From NCBI GenBank assembly GCA_034401795.1, contig CM067370.1, positions 60,738,369 to 60,802,368 of the forward strand: a stretch of DNA of 64,000 nt. The letters are read 5' to 3'. This document shows, piece by piece, positions 53,401 to 64,000 of this stretch. Position 1 is the stretch's first letter; each line of letters opens with the position of its first letter. The notes below the pieces were generated by a model. That model was given only the letters and a program-made list of their open reading frames with translations. It was not told where the DNA came from and searched no databases. Both the position numbers and the translations under genes were made by a program. The DNA is from Chaetoderma sp. LZ-2023a (taxonomy: Eukaryota; Mollusca; Caudofoveata; Chaetodermatida; Chaetodermatidae).

Positions 53401-56160
53401 AGGTAATAGAAATAGCTCCATCTAACTTAACATTCTTAAGAAGGAGGAAACGTTAAAGATTTTGGACACTTACTTTCAAATAGATATGACAATGTTAAAT
53501 ACAATTTTTCTAACTCATGTGAACTAAACTACTTATTTAAAGATGTTGTGAGCACTAGATACGCGATCGCTCTGATTAACTTGACAATCATAATACAGAT
53601 TCTCCTTTACTAGAAGAACAAAATGCTTTTTAAATTTTTGTAATCGGCCCAGCCAAAGCTGAGATAAGCATATAGCAACCACCTTGACAACCAAACATTT
53701 TTAGCTATCGCGCTAGAGTTGTGACGTCACACCAGGATGACGCCAATTCCTATTAGTCTAGATTATTATCTCGGGGAGCATAGCTAGATTCTCTACTGCT
53801 GCGCGTATTAGGCACCTATTCTTTGACAATTCATTGTTCACACTGGGACACTACATTGTTCGAGATGCACAAAGGTTCAATAATATCAAAGTTGATATTT
53901 TTGTTGACTTAAAGGACAGACCTCATGGTCATGGTGCCTGACATCACAATTCTAACATATAAGCCTGTTAGAGGTGACGGTAACATCGGATTTCGTGTAC
54001 GGTAATTAGGCTATATTTAATCAAACCCACCCACACACTTCTTGGAATACAATTCTACAAATGCATATATATCTTATCTTTCTGGATTGACTGCAGAGAT
54101 TTTGCATAGATGATAGGCATGCATGTACACAACTTTTTAAATGATAGTTAAGTAGGCCTACACCGCTCAGTGCACGTACAATCACAATTTACCATTGTGT
54201 AGGCTTATGAATAAATTTATGATTGCAATATAGCAGTTACTCCAGCTATGTGTTTAAAGTTACCTAAAATGTCGGGTAAATATAAATCTAATCTAAACTA
54301 ATCTATTTGCTTATAGTCTACATTGACATATTTTTGACAGTACACGGTTTGTTTACAATTTAGGCAGCGGTCGAGGTGCGTAGCGAGGCTTTCACTGCCG
54401 TCCGCACGTTTATAATATAACTTAAATAACATATACTGTTGAATATTTTGAACATAATTGGGTTGGATTTCAACCCAAATTGTGTTCAAAATATTCAACA
54501 TAACGTTTCTTGTATCATGTTCATATGGTTCTAACTAACATATTTGTGTTTTTGATTTGGAAGCATTAAACTTATTTATGAGCTGCACTGTAAGTAAAGA
54601 TGATACGCTAGCGACCTCTGCACATCTGTCAGTTCACCTACCTATTTAAAATTTTTTCATCCGCTACAGTTTTGCTTTTTCATAACATTGAAATATGAGT
54701 GTATGCTACTTCCATACATGAAGAAGTTGGTTTGAAAACGATATAGTTCATATGGTTGTCACAGGCGTGACGCCACCACCCCCACACCAACGTATGTGTT
54801 GACCCGTACATGCCTCTACATTATTATTACACAAACACATTGCCAAAAGCTTATAGGTAAACAATTACATTCTAATTAGTAATCACAGGAAATTTCACAT
54901 AGGACACACTGACACACTTATTGTACATTCGTAATCTTCAGAAAAAGTTGTAGCTGCACTCTGTAGCCTATACATCTAGATATGAATAATAGTACAATTA
55001 TAGCCATCGTCAACCTCTACCACCCACCTCGATCATCACGCTTACCCAGTCCTTTCAATAATGGTAATGGATCCGCAATTAGGCCTACTAGACTACAGAG
55101 TATTTGTCACATGCATTGAAATATTGCCGATTTTCACTACTGCCCATTGTTTACCGTAGTTATAGGCCTATTATTATGCGAATATAGCTATCCATGAAAC
55201 CATTAAAAATGAGTAAATATTAAATAGATTTTTAAAAATCATGATTTTTTATTTCTTGATTTCTTGAAGTCTTAGCTTCAAGCTGACATAATTTATATTA
55301 TAGTAGGTGAAGTCTATCCTGTTAAACGCACGTTTTAAAATATGTTACCTTTGTACTACAGACAGAGAAATATTGACCCAGCTCACAGCGCCGTTCCCGG
55401 TGTGACGTCACATCGAGTGGTGATGTGATTCAGATTGAGGCGTCATATAATCTCGTTATTTGGGCTGCCTAACATATTTTTCTCTCTCCAAAGTGACGCT
55501 GTTGTGTTTAAATAGTGTTGTAGACCATAAAATTAATTAAAACTCGTTATCGACCGCAAGTCCTCACAAGACCCTTAAATAAAGTATATCTCACCATCTA
55601 GATAAAACAATTTACATTTTTTATATCAGATAAATATATTGCACTCAGATTATCCATTCGGCCCCAAAAATTTTTTCTTACTATCAGTTAATAGCTTTTA
55701 TTTCATTGATGCATTTAAATTCGGACAAATATTATTATTTTTAAAAACTTTTGTTTTCAAATGGTCCACTAATTTTATATAGCAATCCGGAACCTTCCCA
55801 AGTACATTTGGAAAGTCAGAGCACCATCTGGCAATACGGATATTTTAGTACAAATGTCAACAAATCAGATGCCAAACTTAGATCGCGAATCTTTGCTCAT
55901 TCGGCTGGTAAATAAGGTTATTTAAGCCAGGTAGAAAAAAGTATTAAAATATTTGGTGTTTTTTATGACTGGGATTGCAAAACATAGCATTATTTACGTT
56001 TCACGAGCATTTTCGTGGTAATTCTTCAAGTGATGTAAAAATGTCAACAAAACTCTGATGTCTTCTTAGATACGAGTCACATGCTGTGACATCATAATAA
56101 ATACGTCATAATAGCAAATCAACGAAATTCGAGACCGACGAAATTAGAAGACTAGACTAC
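53401..56160. other. intergenic AT-rich sequence, no gene seen
   Basis: Contains one inner palindrome of 65 bp at 54438-54503 (GTTGAATATTTTGAACATAA and complement around GGGTTGGATTTCAACCC), a relative of family P. Otherwise there are only short frames. CCCACCACCCC-type patches near 54770 are low complexity. Confidence 0.45.
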
Positions 56161-56162
56161 TG

Positions 56163-58146
56163 TATGGTCGAGTTGCTTAAATTCGTGAGTACCGAAATTC
56201 GTGAATTTGTTTTTATCGCTCTCGTTCTATGATGTAACGTGGCATGGAACGCATCTACACAGTAGCCACTTTTTGATTGACAGTTCTGAACCTTTTGACA
56301 GTTTTGAGCAAAATGCGGTCAAAACAAGAAACTTTTCATACAATTACTGATGGTAGTGATAAAAATTGCAAGATTCCTTAATGCACTTTCTTAGATTACT
56401 TACTTGCGCTTATTTAGCACCTAAACTGAGCAATTTTCACAATCCGAAGTTACCACCTGCTTTGGTTACATTTTCCCGCCACGTCGGATTAGACTGATTG
56501 ACGGTAGCACGTCTAAATTTTAATGGAGAGGCTCTAGAGGAAGGGGTGGGTGCTTATCAATGATTTACCAAAATGTCAAAACTAACATAAAGTGCACATG
56601 TGGTTTTGTTAACGATAGAAATTTTCTTATTCTTCCCTTTATGCCTGCTGAACATGTTTTAAAGACCCTAACGTTAGTTCATTTCTTCAGCTCATTAATA
56701 TTTATGAATTTTATGTGACGTCACTACCTAACGAAAGCAGCATCCATTTGGGGGTTTTTCTTCTCTTCAAATGTATAAACTGCTTTTATAGTTTATACAT
56801 TCATTTGTAGGACTAATGTATGGGTTAAAACGGGAAAAATTAGCAGTTGAAACATTCAACAAACCAATACCTTGATATTTAAGGATTTACAAGCATGTAC
56901 CAGACAGCTGAAGATGCATAATCACCAATTCACGAAATTCGGTACCGCTATTTCACACATAACCTGGCGAGGTGGGTCAGTTCAAATGCTTGGAATATGT
57001 TTAAAAATTAAAGTTTTGTGCTGAAACTTTTGCATTTGTATTCGGAAGTGTTATTTTACATTGTGTTAAATTTGTGCGCAGATCTGTTTAAGAGTTTTCT
57101 TTCACGAGTGCATTGCTTGCTTAGATTCACGAACTTCGGTACCCATAGTATATAGTCGAGTTGCTTAAATTCGTGAGTACTGAAATTCGTGAATTTGTTT
57201 TTATCGCTCTCGTTCTAGGATGTAACATTGCATGGAACGCATCTACACAGTAGCCACTTTTTGATTGACAGTTCTGAACCTTTTGACAAAGTTTTGAGCA
57301 AAATACGGTCAAAACAAGAAACTTTTCATACAATTACTGATGGTAGTGATAACAATTGCGAGATTCCTTATTAATGCACTTTCTTAGATTACTTACTTGC
57401 GCTTATTTAGCACCTAAAATGAGCAATTTTCACAATCCAAAGTCACCACCTGCTTTGATTACATTTTTCCTGCTCGTCAGATTAGACTGATTGACAGTAG
57501 CACGTCAAAATTTTATTGGAGAGGCTCTAGAGGAAGGGGTGGGTGCTTATCAATGATTTACCAAAATGTCAAAATTAACATAAAGTGCACACATGGTTTT
57601 TTTAACGATAGAAATTTTTTTATTCTTCCCTTTATGCCTGCTGAACATGTTTTAACGACCCTAACGTTAGGTCATTTCTTCAGCTCAATAATATTTATAA
57701 ATTTCATGTGACATCACTACCTAACGAAAGCGGCATCCATTTGGGGTTTTTTCTTCTCTTCAAATGTATCAACTGCTTTAATAGTTTATACATTCATTTG
57801 TAGGACTAATTTATGGGTTAAAACGGGGAAAATTAGCAGTTGAAACATTCAACAAACCAATACCGTGATATTTAAGGATTTACAAGCATGTACCAGACAG
57901 CTGAAGATGCATAATCACCAATTCACGAAATTCGGTACCGCTATTTCACACATAACCTGGTGAGGTGGGTCAGTTCAAATGCTTGGAATTTGTTTTAAGA
58001 TTAAAATTTTATGCTGAAATTTTTGCATTTGTATTCGGAAGTGTTATTTTACATTGTGTTAAATTTTTGCGCAGATCTGTTTAAGAGTTTTCTTTCACGA
58101 GTGCATTACTTGCTTAGATTCACGAACTTCGGTACCCATAGTATAC
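56163..58146. repeat. head-to-tail dimer of a 988-993-bp element with inverted ends
   Basis: GTCGAGTTGCTTAAATTCGT at 56167 recurs at 57155; the copies run in parallel to ACGAACTTCGGTACCCATAG at 57129 and 58122. About 95% identical by eye. Each unit starts with TACCGAAATTCGTGAATTTG and ends with the near-complement GATTCACGAACTTCGGTACC, so three inverted-repeat blocks punctuate two bodies. Another internal CACGAAATTCGGTACCGC lies near 56935 and 57923. No coding region; the 68- and 92-codon frames lie in the same repeat. Confidence 0.85.
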
Positions 58147-59440
58147 ATCATGATCATACATGGTATCATGTTTATGTTACTTTTATTTATTCAGTATTGT
58201 TATGTCCTATATTGTTGTTATATGTTTATGTAGGGGTTGACTGCCACATAGGCCATGACTTTTGTGGACTACCTGTTGTGAAACTGTAAATGCATATTCT
58301 ATAGTATATCAAAATAAATAATCTTGAACTTGAACTTGTCTTGTGTGTTCCTTTAATCACGGAATTACAACGCAAGTTAAACAAAAATAAATTTTACAAA
58401 TATTTTAATACAGGAAAATTAAAATCACATCGCTTATGTCTTACCAGAAACATTTTGTTGAAAATTCCAATATCTTGAGGAAAGATGTCTCGGTTAAATA
58501 TTGTAAATATTAAGAATCCTCAGTGTAGGAAAATGAATTGTGAAAAACGCTCTGACGTCATCGAATTTGTGGAGAACGACCCCAAAACGCGGAACGTCTG
58601 AACTACAGAACGGTCAAATACGACCGCGGATAGGGCCGCTCACATTGGGCCACAATCTAAAAATCAATTTTTAGCCAAATTGGGGCATATGAGAACGCAG
58701 AAATGTCAGTTAGGATCACCTCCTGTAAGCCCCAGCGCCGATCAAGCAGTATGAAATGTTTTAGGTGTATTCCCAGGACGAAATTCACGGTTTTAGCACT
58801 AACTCGGTTTTACATCCTAGATTGTGGTCATGGCTGGGCAGGTGACATCACACCCTTTCGTCGAGATTATTTCGTCATAAAATCCTTCTTAAGTCACACA
58901 TCTCTTTCATTAGCTGCTGCGTTCTTGAGTAGTTGCAGTAACTTAATGAATTTTAGCTAGGTTTGTTGAGGTTAATGTCCGTGCAGTTTTTTAATTGGCT
59001 ATGGAAAATTCTTGATTAAATGTAGCACTGTGACTCTACCATGATTTACAGATGACTTACAGCAATATACTTAATTCACTTAATTTATCTGGTTTTATTT
59101 CTTGTGTCTTCTTCTTCTTCTTTTCGATCGCTGGTATCACACTTGGAGAGCCGTTCTCAAGATGTCAATACTTAGCTAGCTTAGCTGACTGTCTGTCATT
59201 CGTTTCAAAGTTAATTTATTAAAATTATTCGTAACTGTAACAAGGATGGTTATCGACATGGTTTTCTGGTTTGAGGATAATTTTTATGGGTGTATTTATG
59301 GCATTAATGTTCTGTCACCTGTTATAGCGATCTTTTGTTTGCGTTAGCATGTTACGGGTGCTAGAGGTCTGATCAATTAATTTTGTTATTCAATTATTTT
59401 GAAAATTATTTTTCTGCCTTCCATTCATATTTGACTGGCT
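58147..59440. other. no gene recognised; possible 5' region of DIRS fragment C
   Basis: TATCAAAATAAATAATCTTG followed by AACTTGAACTTG at 58310-58337 looks like the 3' tail of a retroposed repeat. From about 58520 the sequence is less AT-rich (ACGACCCCAAAACGCGGAAC) and may be the upstream part of fragment C. A TTATTCTTACCTTGCAG acceptor-like stretch ends at 59471. Confidence 0.4.
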
Positions 59441-59446
59441 TGCTTA

Positions 59447-61330
59447 TTGAATCCTTATTCTTACCTTGCAGACTCGGCCAGCCCCTTCCTGCCATCTTGT
59501 GTTGAATGCCATAAGTTTGTGGAACCAATACACAAGGACCATGTCTGTTTTAAGTGTACTAAGTGTAACATTGAGAATAGGTGTTCGATATGTTCAGGGT
59601 GGTCAGAGGAATTCTTTGTCTTATTTTACACAGAATGATTCGGCTGGGTCTGACGCAGTGTCAGCCAGTGCAAAATTAAATTGGCAACCACCTGTTTTGG
59701 CTCAGGTTGGTGGTTTCCGTCCTCAGATAGAGGGAGAGATGTCGGCACCCTCAGCGTGGTTTGAACCTGCTATGTAAGGGTACTTTTCATACCGTCCTTC
59801 TCACAGTGGTGTCAGCGCTCATCTCGAAGACTGGGGTGCAGTCTCTTCCCATATATGGGATGGACCCTATCCGAGGACAGGGTCCTGGTCTGGCCATCAG
59901 GGTTACCATCTCGTATGCCATTCACCATGACATCTCCAGTGCTTCCTCATCCAGCAGCCACTGGAGAAGTGTATGGAGGTTGATTCTGTCCCTGACAGGA
60001 CCGGCCTCTGTCTGTCTATGCTGGCGCAAGCCGTGATGGACGCTACCCCTCCCCCAAAGTCCATGGCGGAGGAAGCATTGGTACCGAGCATGCATCCCAT
60101 GACGGTTGGCTTGCCAACAGCCATGGCAGCTGGTGCTGCTGGCCAGCCATAGTTTATACCTACCACACCTGGGCCAGTGGTTAGACATGGGGTGCTGATG
60201 GCATCCATGTCCGGCACTGGGGACGGAACCATCATGGGTCTGCATGGTCTTCCATGCGGGCTGTCACCATGGAATGGACTGATTCATGGGGTGGCGGTGG
60301 AACCACGCAGTACCAATGCCTATGGTTTTCCAACAGTGGCCCCTTGCTAGGAGGCTATTGTTGGTAGGCCTGTAAGTACATCAATGGTTGATGTATTTAC
60401 AGGAGTGTCAACGTCAGAGATGGACTGGGTCAATGCCTTGGCAACCACCTCTGAGGAGGATGCTCCCTGTCCATCAGTGGCAGCCATATTGACAGGGGTC
60501 TTGCCCGCAGCCCGTGGCCCGGGTCCAGAGCATTGGCTTGGACCCGAAGTTTAGAGAGTTACTGGATGCAACTAATGCTAAGCAGTTCTCAACTAAAGGC
60601 CAACTCCATGCGACCTCTATGGAGGTGCAGGCAAGATGTTGGATTCCTAATGTGGAGTACGACAACTACGGCTCTGTACCTACGGTCATGGAGAATGATC
60701 GGTGGGTGTTGGGTGTCCTAGGTACTGGAGTTGGTGGCCCAGCACAGATGCTAGTGAACAAGGGCCAGGCCTCTGCAGAGGAAGTCCTACCATTATGTGA
60801 TGAGGATGTGAGGGTGGCTATGAATGCTGTCAACCACTCCTATCGCCTACTTCAGTCAGCATGGACTGAAGCAGGGGCAGACCACCCGGTACAATCAGCG
60901 GTGGTATCGCGCATCAATGATGGCCTTTTGCTGTCAATGGATGCAGTTGGCTGAGTGCAAGCAAGAGTGACTAAGTCACGGAGGCAGATGGTCATAGACC
61001 ATATATGTCGGCTGTGACCGTCAGGGACAGGCTACTTGAAACCTCCCTGAACAGACCCAGGATTTGGTAGGCAAGCTCGGGCCATTTTAGAGGACTCGGT
61101 CAAGATTGCACAAAACTGACTGGCAGTGAATATGCAGCTAGACGTAGTGCGCCAAGCGCACACACTAGGGGCTGCAAGCAAGCTGCCAGTGAGCGCATCT
61201 CCTGTGTCCAAAGAAAACTGGCCTCCAGGGCTGGTGGAACAATCACGTTCCAGTGGGCTCATGCAGCCATTGCTGCAAAAATTGAACACTACCATATCGT
61301 CCTGGCTGTTCGTGTCCCGGTGTGTCTAGC
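59447..61330 (+). pseudogene. DIRS-like fragment C: gag-like ORF1 only, plus strand
   Basis: 59447-59638: a Cys module SCVECHKFVEPIHKDHVCFK and CTKCNIENRCSICSGW, possibly preceded by a splice acceptor at 59471. After frameshifts (59905-60330) come MEVDS, SMHPMTVGLPTAMAAG and GVAVEPRSTNAYGFPTV. 60514-60954 has ARCWIPNVEYDNYGSVPTV and NHSYRLLQSAWTEAGADHP, then LLLSMDAVG. It matches the gag of element B point by point. No RT, RNase H or recombinase follows, so this is a 3'-truncated copy. Confidence 0.75.
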
Positions 61331-61480
61331 CATCATTTCCAAGGTAGAAACAACGGTGCCAGCACACAAATTTACTTACTTGATTTTAGTAACAAACAAT
61401 TTTTGTATGCTTGACACTTATGAATGGTGTATGTAAAAATGAGAGTGGTCTAGTCATATATAGATGGTATTGTGAAAGGT
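61331..61480. other. spacer after DIRS fragment C
   Basis: No gene or repeat recognised. Confidence 0.4.
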
Positions 61481-62231
61481 ACTCCCGTGGGGGAAAGCTC
61501 CAGTCAGGGCACATCGGTTGGTTTAATATAAACTATATCTGCCCCCGGCTGGCCAAAACCCATTGGTTTTGTAAGAGGAAAGTGCCTCGCGTGGGCCGCC
61601 ATCACAGGAAAATGCCTACAATGCCATAGCGGAGGAAAAGAAAGATAGGAGAGAGAGAGAGAGAAGTTGTCCTGCATAAGATGTAAGGGGAAAATGGGGA
61701 ACTCATACCAAACGGTACCAATAATGACTGAATCTTTACCGTTTGCTTGAGAGGAAATATACGATGGTGCAGTACCATGCTCTGCCTGGAGGGCGGTCAA
61801 GGGAGGAAAACGACTGACCATCACAATGATGGGGAAGAATGGGGAACCAATACCTCTTTATGCCAAGGATGACTATGCCCTTGCCATTTGATTGAGAGGA
61901 AATTTTTGATGGTACCACACAGTGGCGCCTTGTAAAAAGGCAACAAGTGGGAAGTTAAGTATAAAAATGTGAAAAAGGGGGTTGATGTAATCTCACCATT
62001 TGCGTGCAAACATTAGAGAGACATCCCACGGGAATGACAAATGAGGAGGAAAATTATGTTGGTCATCCTGCCCGAGGCAGGGAACACAAAATTTTGCGAG
62101 AGAAAAACGCCTCACACGGCCCTCCGTCAAAAAAAAAAATGCCTTTAACGCCGAAGCGGAGGAGGAGAGTAGTAAAAAGGGCCGCCCTCCTATCCTACAA
62201 AGAGAGAGAAAAATTATCATGTGTATTTTAG
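61481..62231. repeat. direct repeats: about 526-bp and about 145-bp periodicities
   Basis: AAGAGGAAAGTGCCTCGCGT...GGCCGCC...ATAGCGGAGGAAAAG, an AGAGAGAGAG run and a following block (61577-61680) recur diverged at 62099-62230 (GAGAGAAAAACGCCTCACAC, GAAGCGGAGGAGGAGAG, AAAGAGAGAGAAAAATTATC). Between them, GAATGGGGAACCAATACCTC/AAATGGGGAACTCATACC and TTGAGAGGAAAT-T-CGATGGT blocks occur twice (about 61690 and 61835). No coding region. Confidence 0.65.
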
Positions 62232-62870
62232 TCAGTCTCACTGTGTAATTTCGTTGGAACTTTTTGTTAATTTTTGGAAACATGCATTTTGTGCAAAGTA
62301 TTTATCATGACAATTCTAAAAAAACCAATGTTTCCATTTTTTCTGACAGGTTCGAAGTCATTTAGAGGTCAGTAAAGGTCAGTTGTGACGTGATATACGG
62401 TTTCTTGCTACGTGAGCTTTAAATACGGATTAAATAAAGGCATGCTGCATATAAAATTAAAGCTTACTAAAATGCATTGTAAAAAAACCTATTGATTTCT
62501 TATTCATCGCGGAAGTTACGCCATAGCGTAAAATTGTGACCGTGTGGCCACGTTTAGCGTTTAGTCAGTCTCAGTATCGGATTTCAGGGGAACTTTCTAT
62601 TAATTTTTGGGAAACACATTTTTGTCAAGTATTTATCAAGAAAGTTCTGAAAAAAGATCTTTTAGTTTTTCTGAGTAGGCTCAATGTCATTTAGAGGTGA
62701 ATAAAGGTCGGCTGTAATGGCATATACATTTTCCCATGAGAGCTTTAATTGCCAATCAAACCATGTTGCTTATCCAATTAAAGCTTTTTTGAAATTACGT
62801 CATGGCACAAAATCCTCACTGTGTTAGCATTCCATATCAAAGTTAAGTGGCATCCACCTTTAATTAAATG
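62232..62870. repeat. two diverged copies of an about 333-bp direct repeat
   Basis: GTCAGTCTCACTGTG...TTTCGTTGGAACTTTTTGTT, ATTTATCA-GA, TCATTTAGAGGTCAGTAAAG, GAGCTTTAA and AAAGCTTACT-AAAT at 62231-62480 reappear at 62564-62810 with substitutions (TCATTTAGAGGTGAATAAAG, AAAGCTTTTTTGAAATTACG). It precedes the relic at the right edge; intron, UTR or independent repeat cannot be decided. Confidence 0.7.
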
Positions 62871-62875
62871 TCTCT

Positions 62876-62897
62876 ATCATCATCATCATCATCATCA
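62876..62897. repeat. (ATC)n microsatellite
   Basis: About seven ATC units. Confidence 0.9.
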
Positions 62898-63034
62898 CTT
62901 AAGCTGCATGCCTCAGGCTCTTCATTTTCACAGTCAGAGCACAAACAAAGTTCTGTGCATGGCAGTCCTTTTTATGTACATGCATACATGGTAGATGCAC
63001 AATTTGTCTTTTTTGCAGGAACACTTACCAAGTT

Positions 63035-63890
63035 CTAAAACTGCAGATGATGCTGGCAATAATTGTTAGTTACTGGAACTAGATCGCCATTTGTTTTCTT
63101 CCACCCATTAGCACATTGATCTAAATGCACCTGTATTGGGAGACTGGCCTGCCACCAAATAGAAGCCTGTAAATGTGCCCTCAGTATATGCTCATACAAT
63201 GTTGCATCTGTTGGTGGTAACCAGTCGCTTTCTGCAGAAAATTTGCAGAATAAATACCAACGTAAAGGTTTCAGATCTTGCAGTACAACACCAGTGGGGC
63301 AATATGCCTGACAAACAAAAGTGGAAAGTACTTCCACAGTCTCATCATTAAGATCATCTACTTTACTCATATCTTTGAATGCCTCTATTACTTTTTCATC
63401 CGCTTTGCAAAACAACTTAGACCACAGTGTCTTGCTCTTACCAGAAAACCTTCCCGTTGTGTCGCGGCCAGTGAATGCATGAAATCCCATGAGAGATTCT
63501 GCTACATCAGACCCTAGAGCATCAATTAAAGGTTTAATCTGTATTTTGCCGGATACCATAGAAATTGAGACGTTTGAACCATCTCAGAATAATGACCTAT
63601 CACTAGAATTAGTACATCAATATCTCGTGAGAAAATATAGAGTTCTTCAGCGTGTGGTGTTAGTTCACTTGCATGTAATGCATGCCATATCATAAGTGTA
63701 TCTGCCTCTTCATGGTTATTTAATTCCAAAACGCCTTCAACCTTGCTGGAAAAGGTTTTTCCCGCTGCTGATACATAGAACATCTTCCCCTGTTCCCTGA
63801 AATGAGTCAAACACTTGTCAGAGAGATAAACTGTAAGGTCTTGTTTGTTTTTCCTGATGAAAGAATCATTTGCATGCTGGTGTTGGAAAT
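63035..63890 (-). pseudogene. GFHAFTG-motif protein (PIN/FEN1-like family common in invertebrate repeats), partial
   Basis: Minus strand from about 63890: DSFIRKNKQDLTVYLSDKCL, KMFYVSAAGKTFSSKVEGV, NNHEEADTLMIWHAL (acidic HEEAD) and IFSRDIDVLILVIGHY (acidic D-x-D). A frameshift near 63560 leads to VSGKIQIKPLIDALGSDVAE and LMGFHAFTGRDTTGRFSGKS, then WSKLFCKADEKVIEAFKDM, and the frame ends ATLYEHILRAHLQASIWWQA ... NYCQHHLQF. The two acidic motifs and GFHAFTG-D are the hallmarks of this uncharacterised family, probably nuclease-like. The N-terminus may lie beyond the window edge or past a boundary near 63900. Confidence 0.75.
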
Positions 63891-64000
63891 ATTTGTACTA
63901 TCGGTGATGGTATAGGCAATTGCTGACCTTCCTTTCCCTCGTTTTTTGCGTGTAGTGGCCTATAGGAAATCAGGCTTGTAGCAGTTAAAGACCAGGTGTA

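Overview
This is eukaryotic, animal nuclear DNA from a gene-poor, transposon-crowded region. Several dispersed repeats point to a mollusc: units that open like 'AAGAGGCCCAAGGGGCCTG' and close like 'GGCCAGGTGAGCTA' (3.7-6.1, 8.9-11.0, 11.2-12.9 and 13.6-14.1 kb), and a CAGA-tailed unit ending in a palindromic ACCGGTA block (28.2-28.95 kb). I recognise these from memory of bivalve and gastropod genomes and could not check them. The only likely host gene is on the minus strand: two phase-compatible exons of a C2H2-type zinc-finger protein (8694-8886 and 6560-6750).

Layout. 0.5-2.3 kb: degenerate 105-bp and 335-bp tandem repeats. 2.9-15.6 kb: the zinc-finger exons among dispersed repeats, MITEs, a Penelope-like (GIY-YIG) fragment with a 15-bp target duplication, and a hAT-type MITE with a perfect 8-bp duplication. 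15.6-23.3 kb: DIRS-like tyrosine-recombinase retrotransposon A (minus), carrying two nested hAT-type MITEs. 23.7-27.6 kb: a tRNA-derived SINE and a decayed L2/CR1-type LINE (minus). 28.2-33.6 kb: mollusc-type repeat array, a second LINE RT relic, an ORF1-like relic and a 1.04-kb tandem duplication. 34.3-45.0 kb: DIRS-like element B (minus), split by a 5,245-bp DNA transposon (element 1). 47.7-53.4 kb: a Tigger/pogo transposon (minus), split by a second, related 4,568-bp DNA transposon (element 2). 53.4-58.3 kb: AT-rich DNA with a 988-bp dimeric repeat. 58.5-61.3 kb: gag-only DIRS fragment C (plus). 61.5-64.0 kb: direct repeats and a relic of the GFHAFTG-motif protein family common in invertebrate repeats.

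The main result is elements 1 and 2. Each is inserted inside the coding region of another transposon, so the host reading frame fixes their ends to the base. Element 1 has a 4-bp target duplication TTCT and element 2 has CGCT; both have ends of the form GGG(T/C)(C/A)A(T/C)TCC. Their proteins share three acidic motifs (DFAEN, FSDG with Q-Y/F-K, and FFATSHGKG-x2-DGIGGT-x-KR), upstream Cys motifs and a possible C-terminal Tudor/SH3-like module. This is a cut-and-paste transposon lineage whose superfamily I cannot assign with confidence. Element 1 also has unusually long terminal inverted repeats (about 890 bp), and element 2 has repeated subterminal motifs.

Nothing here looks like an operon or a cellular pathway. 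Essentially every long reading frame is transposon-derived and most carry stops or frameshifts; the 599-codon block of element 1 is the best preserved.
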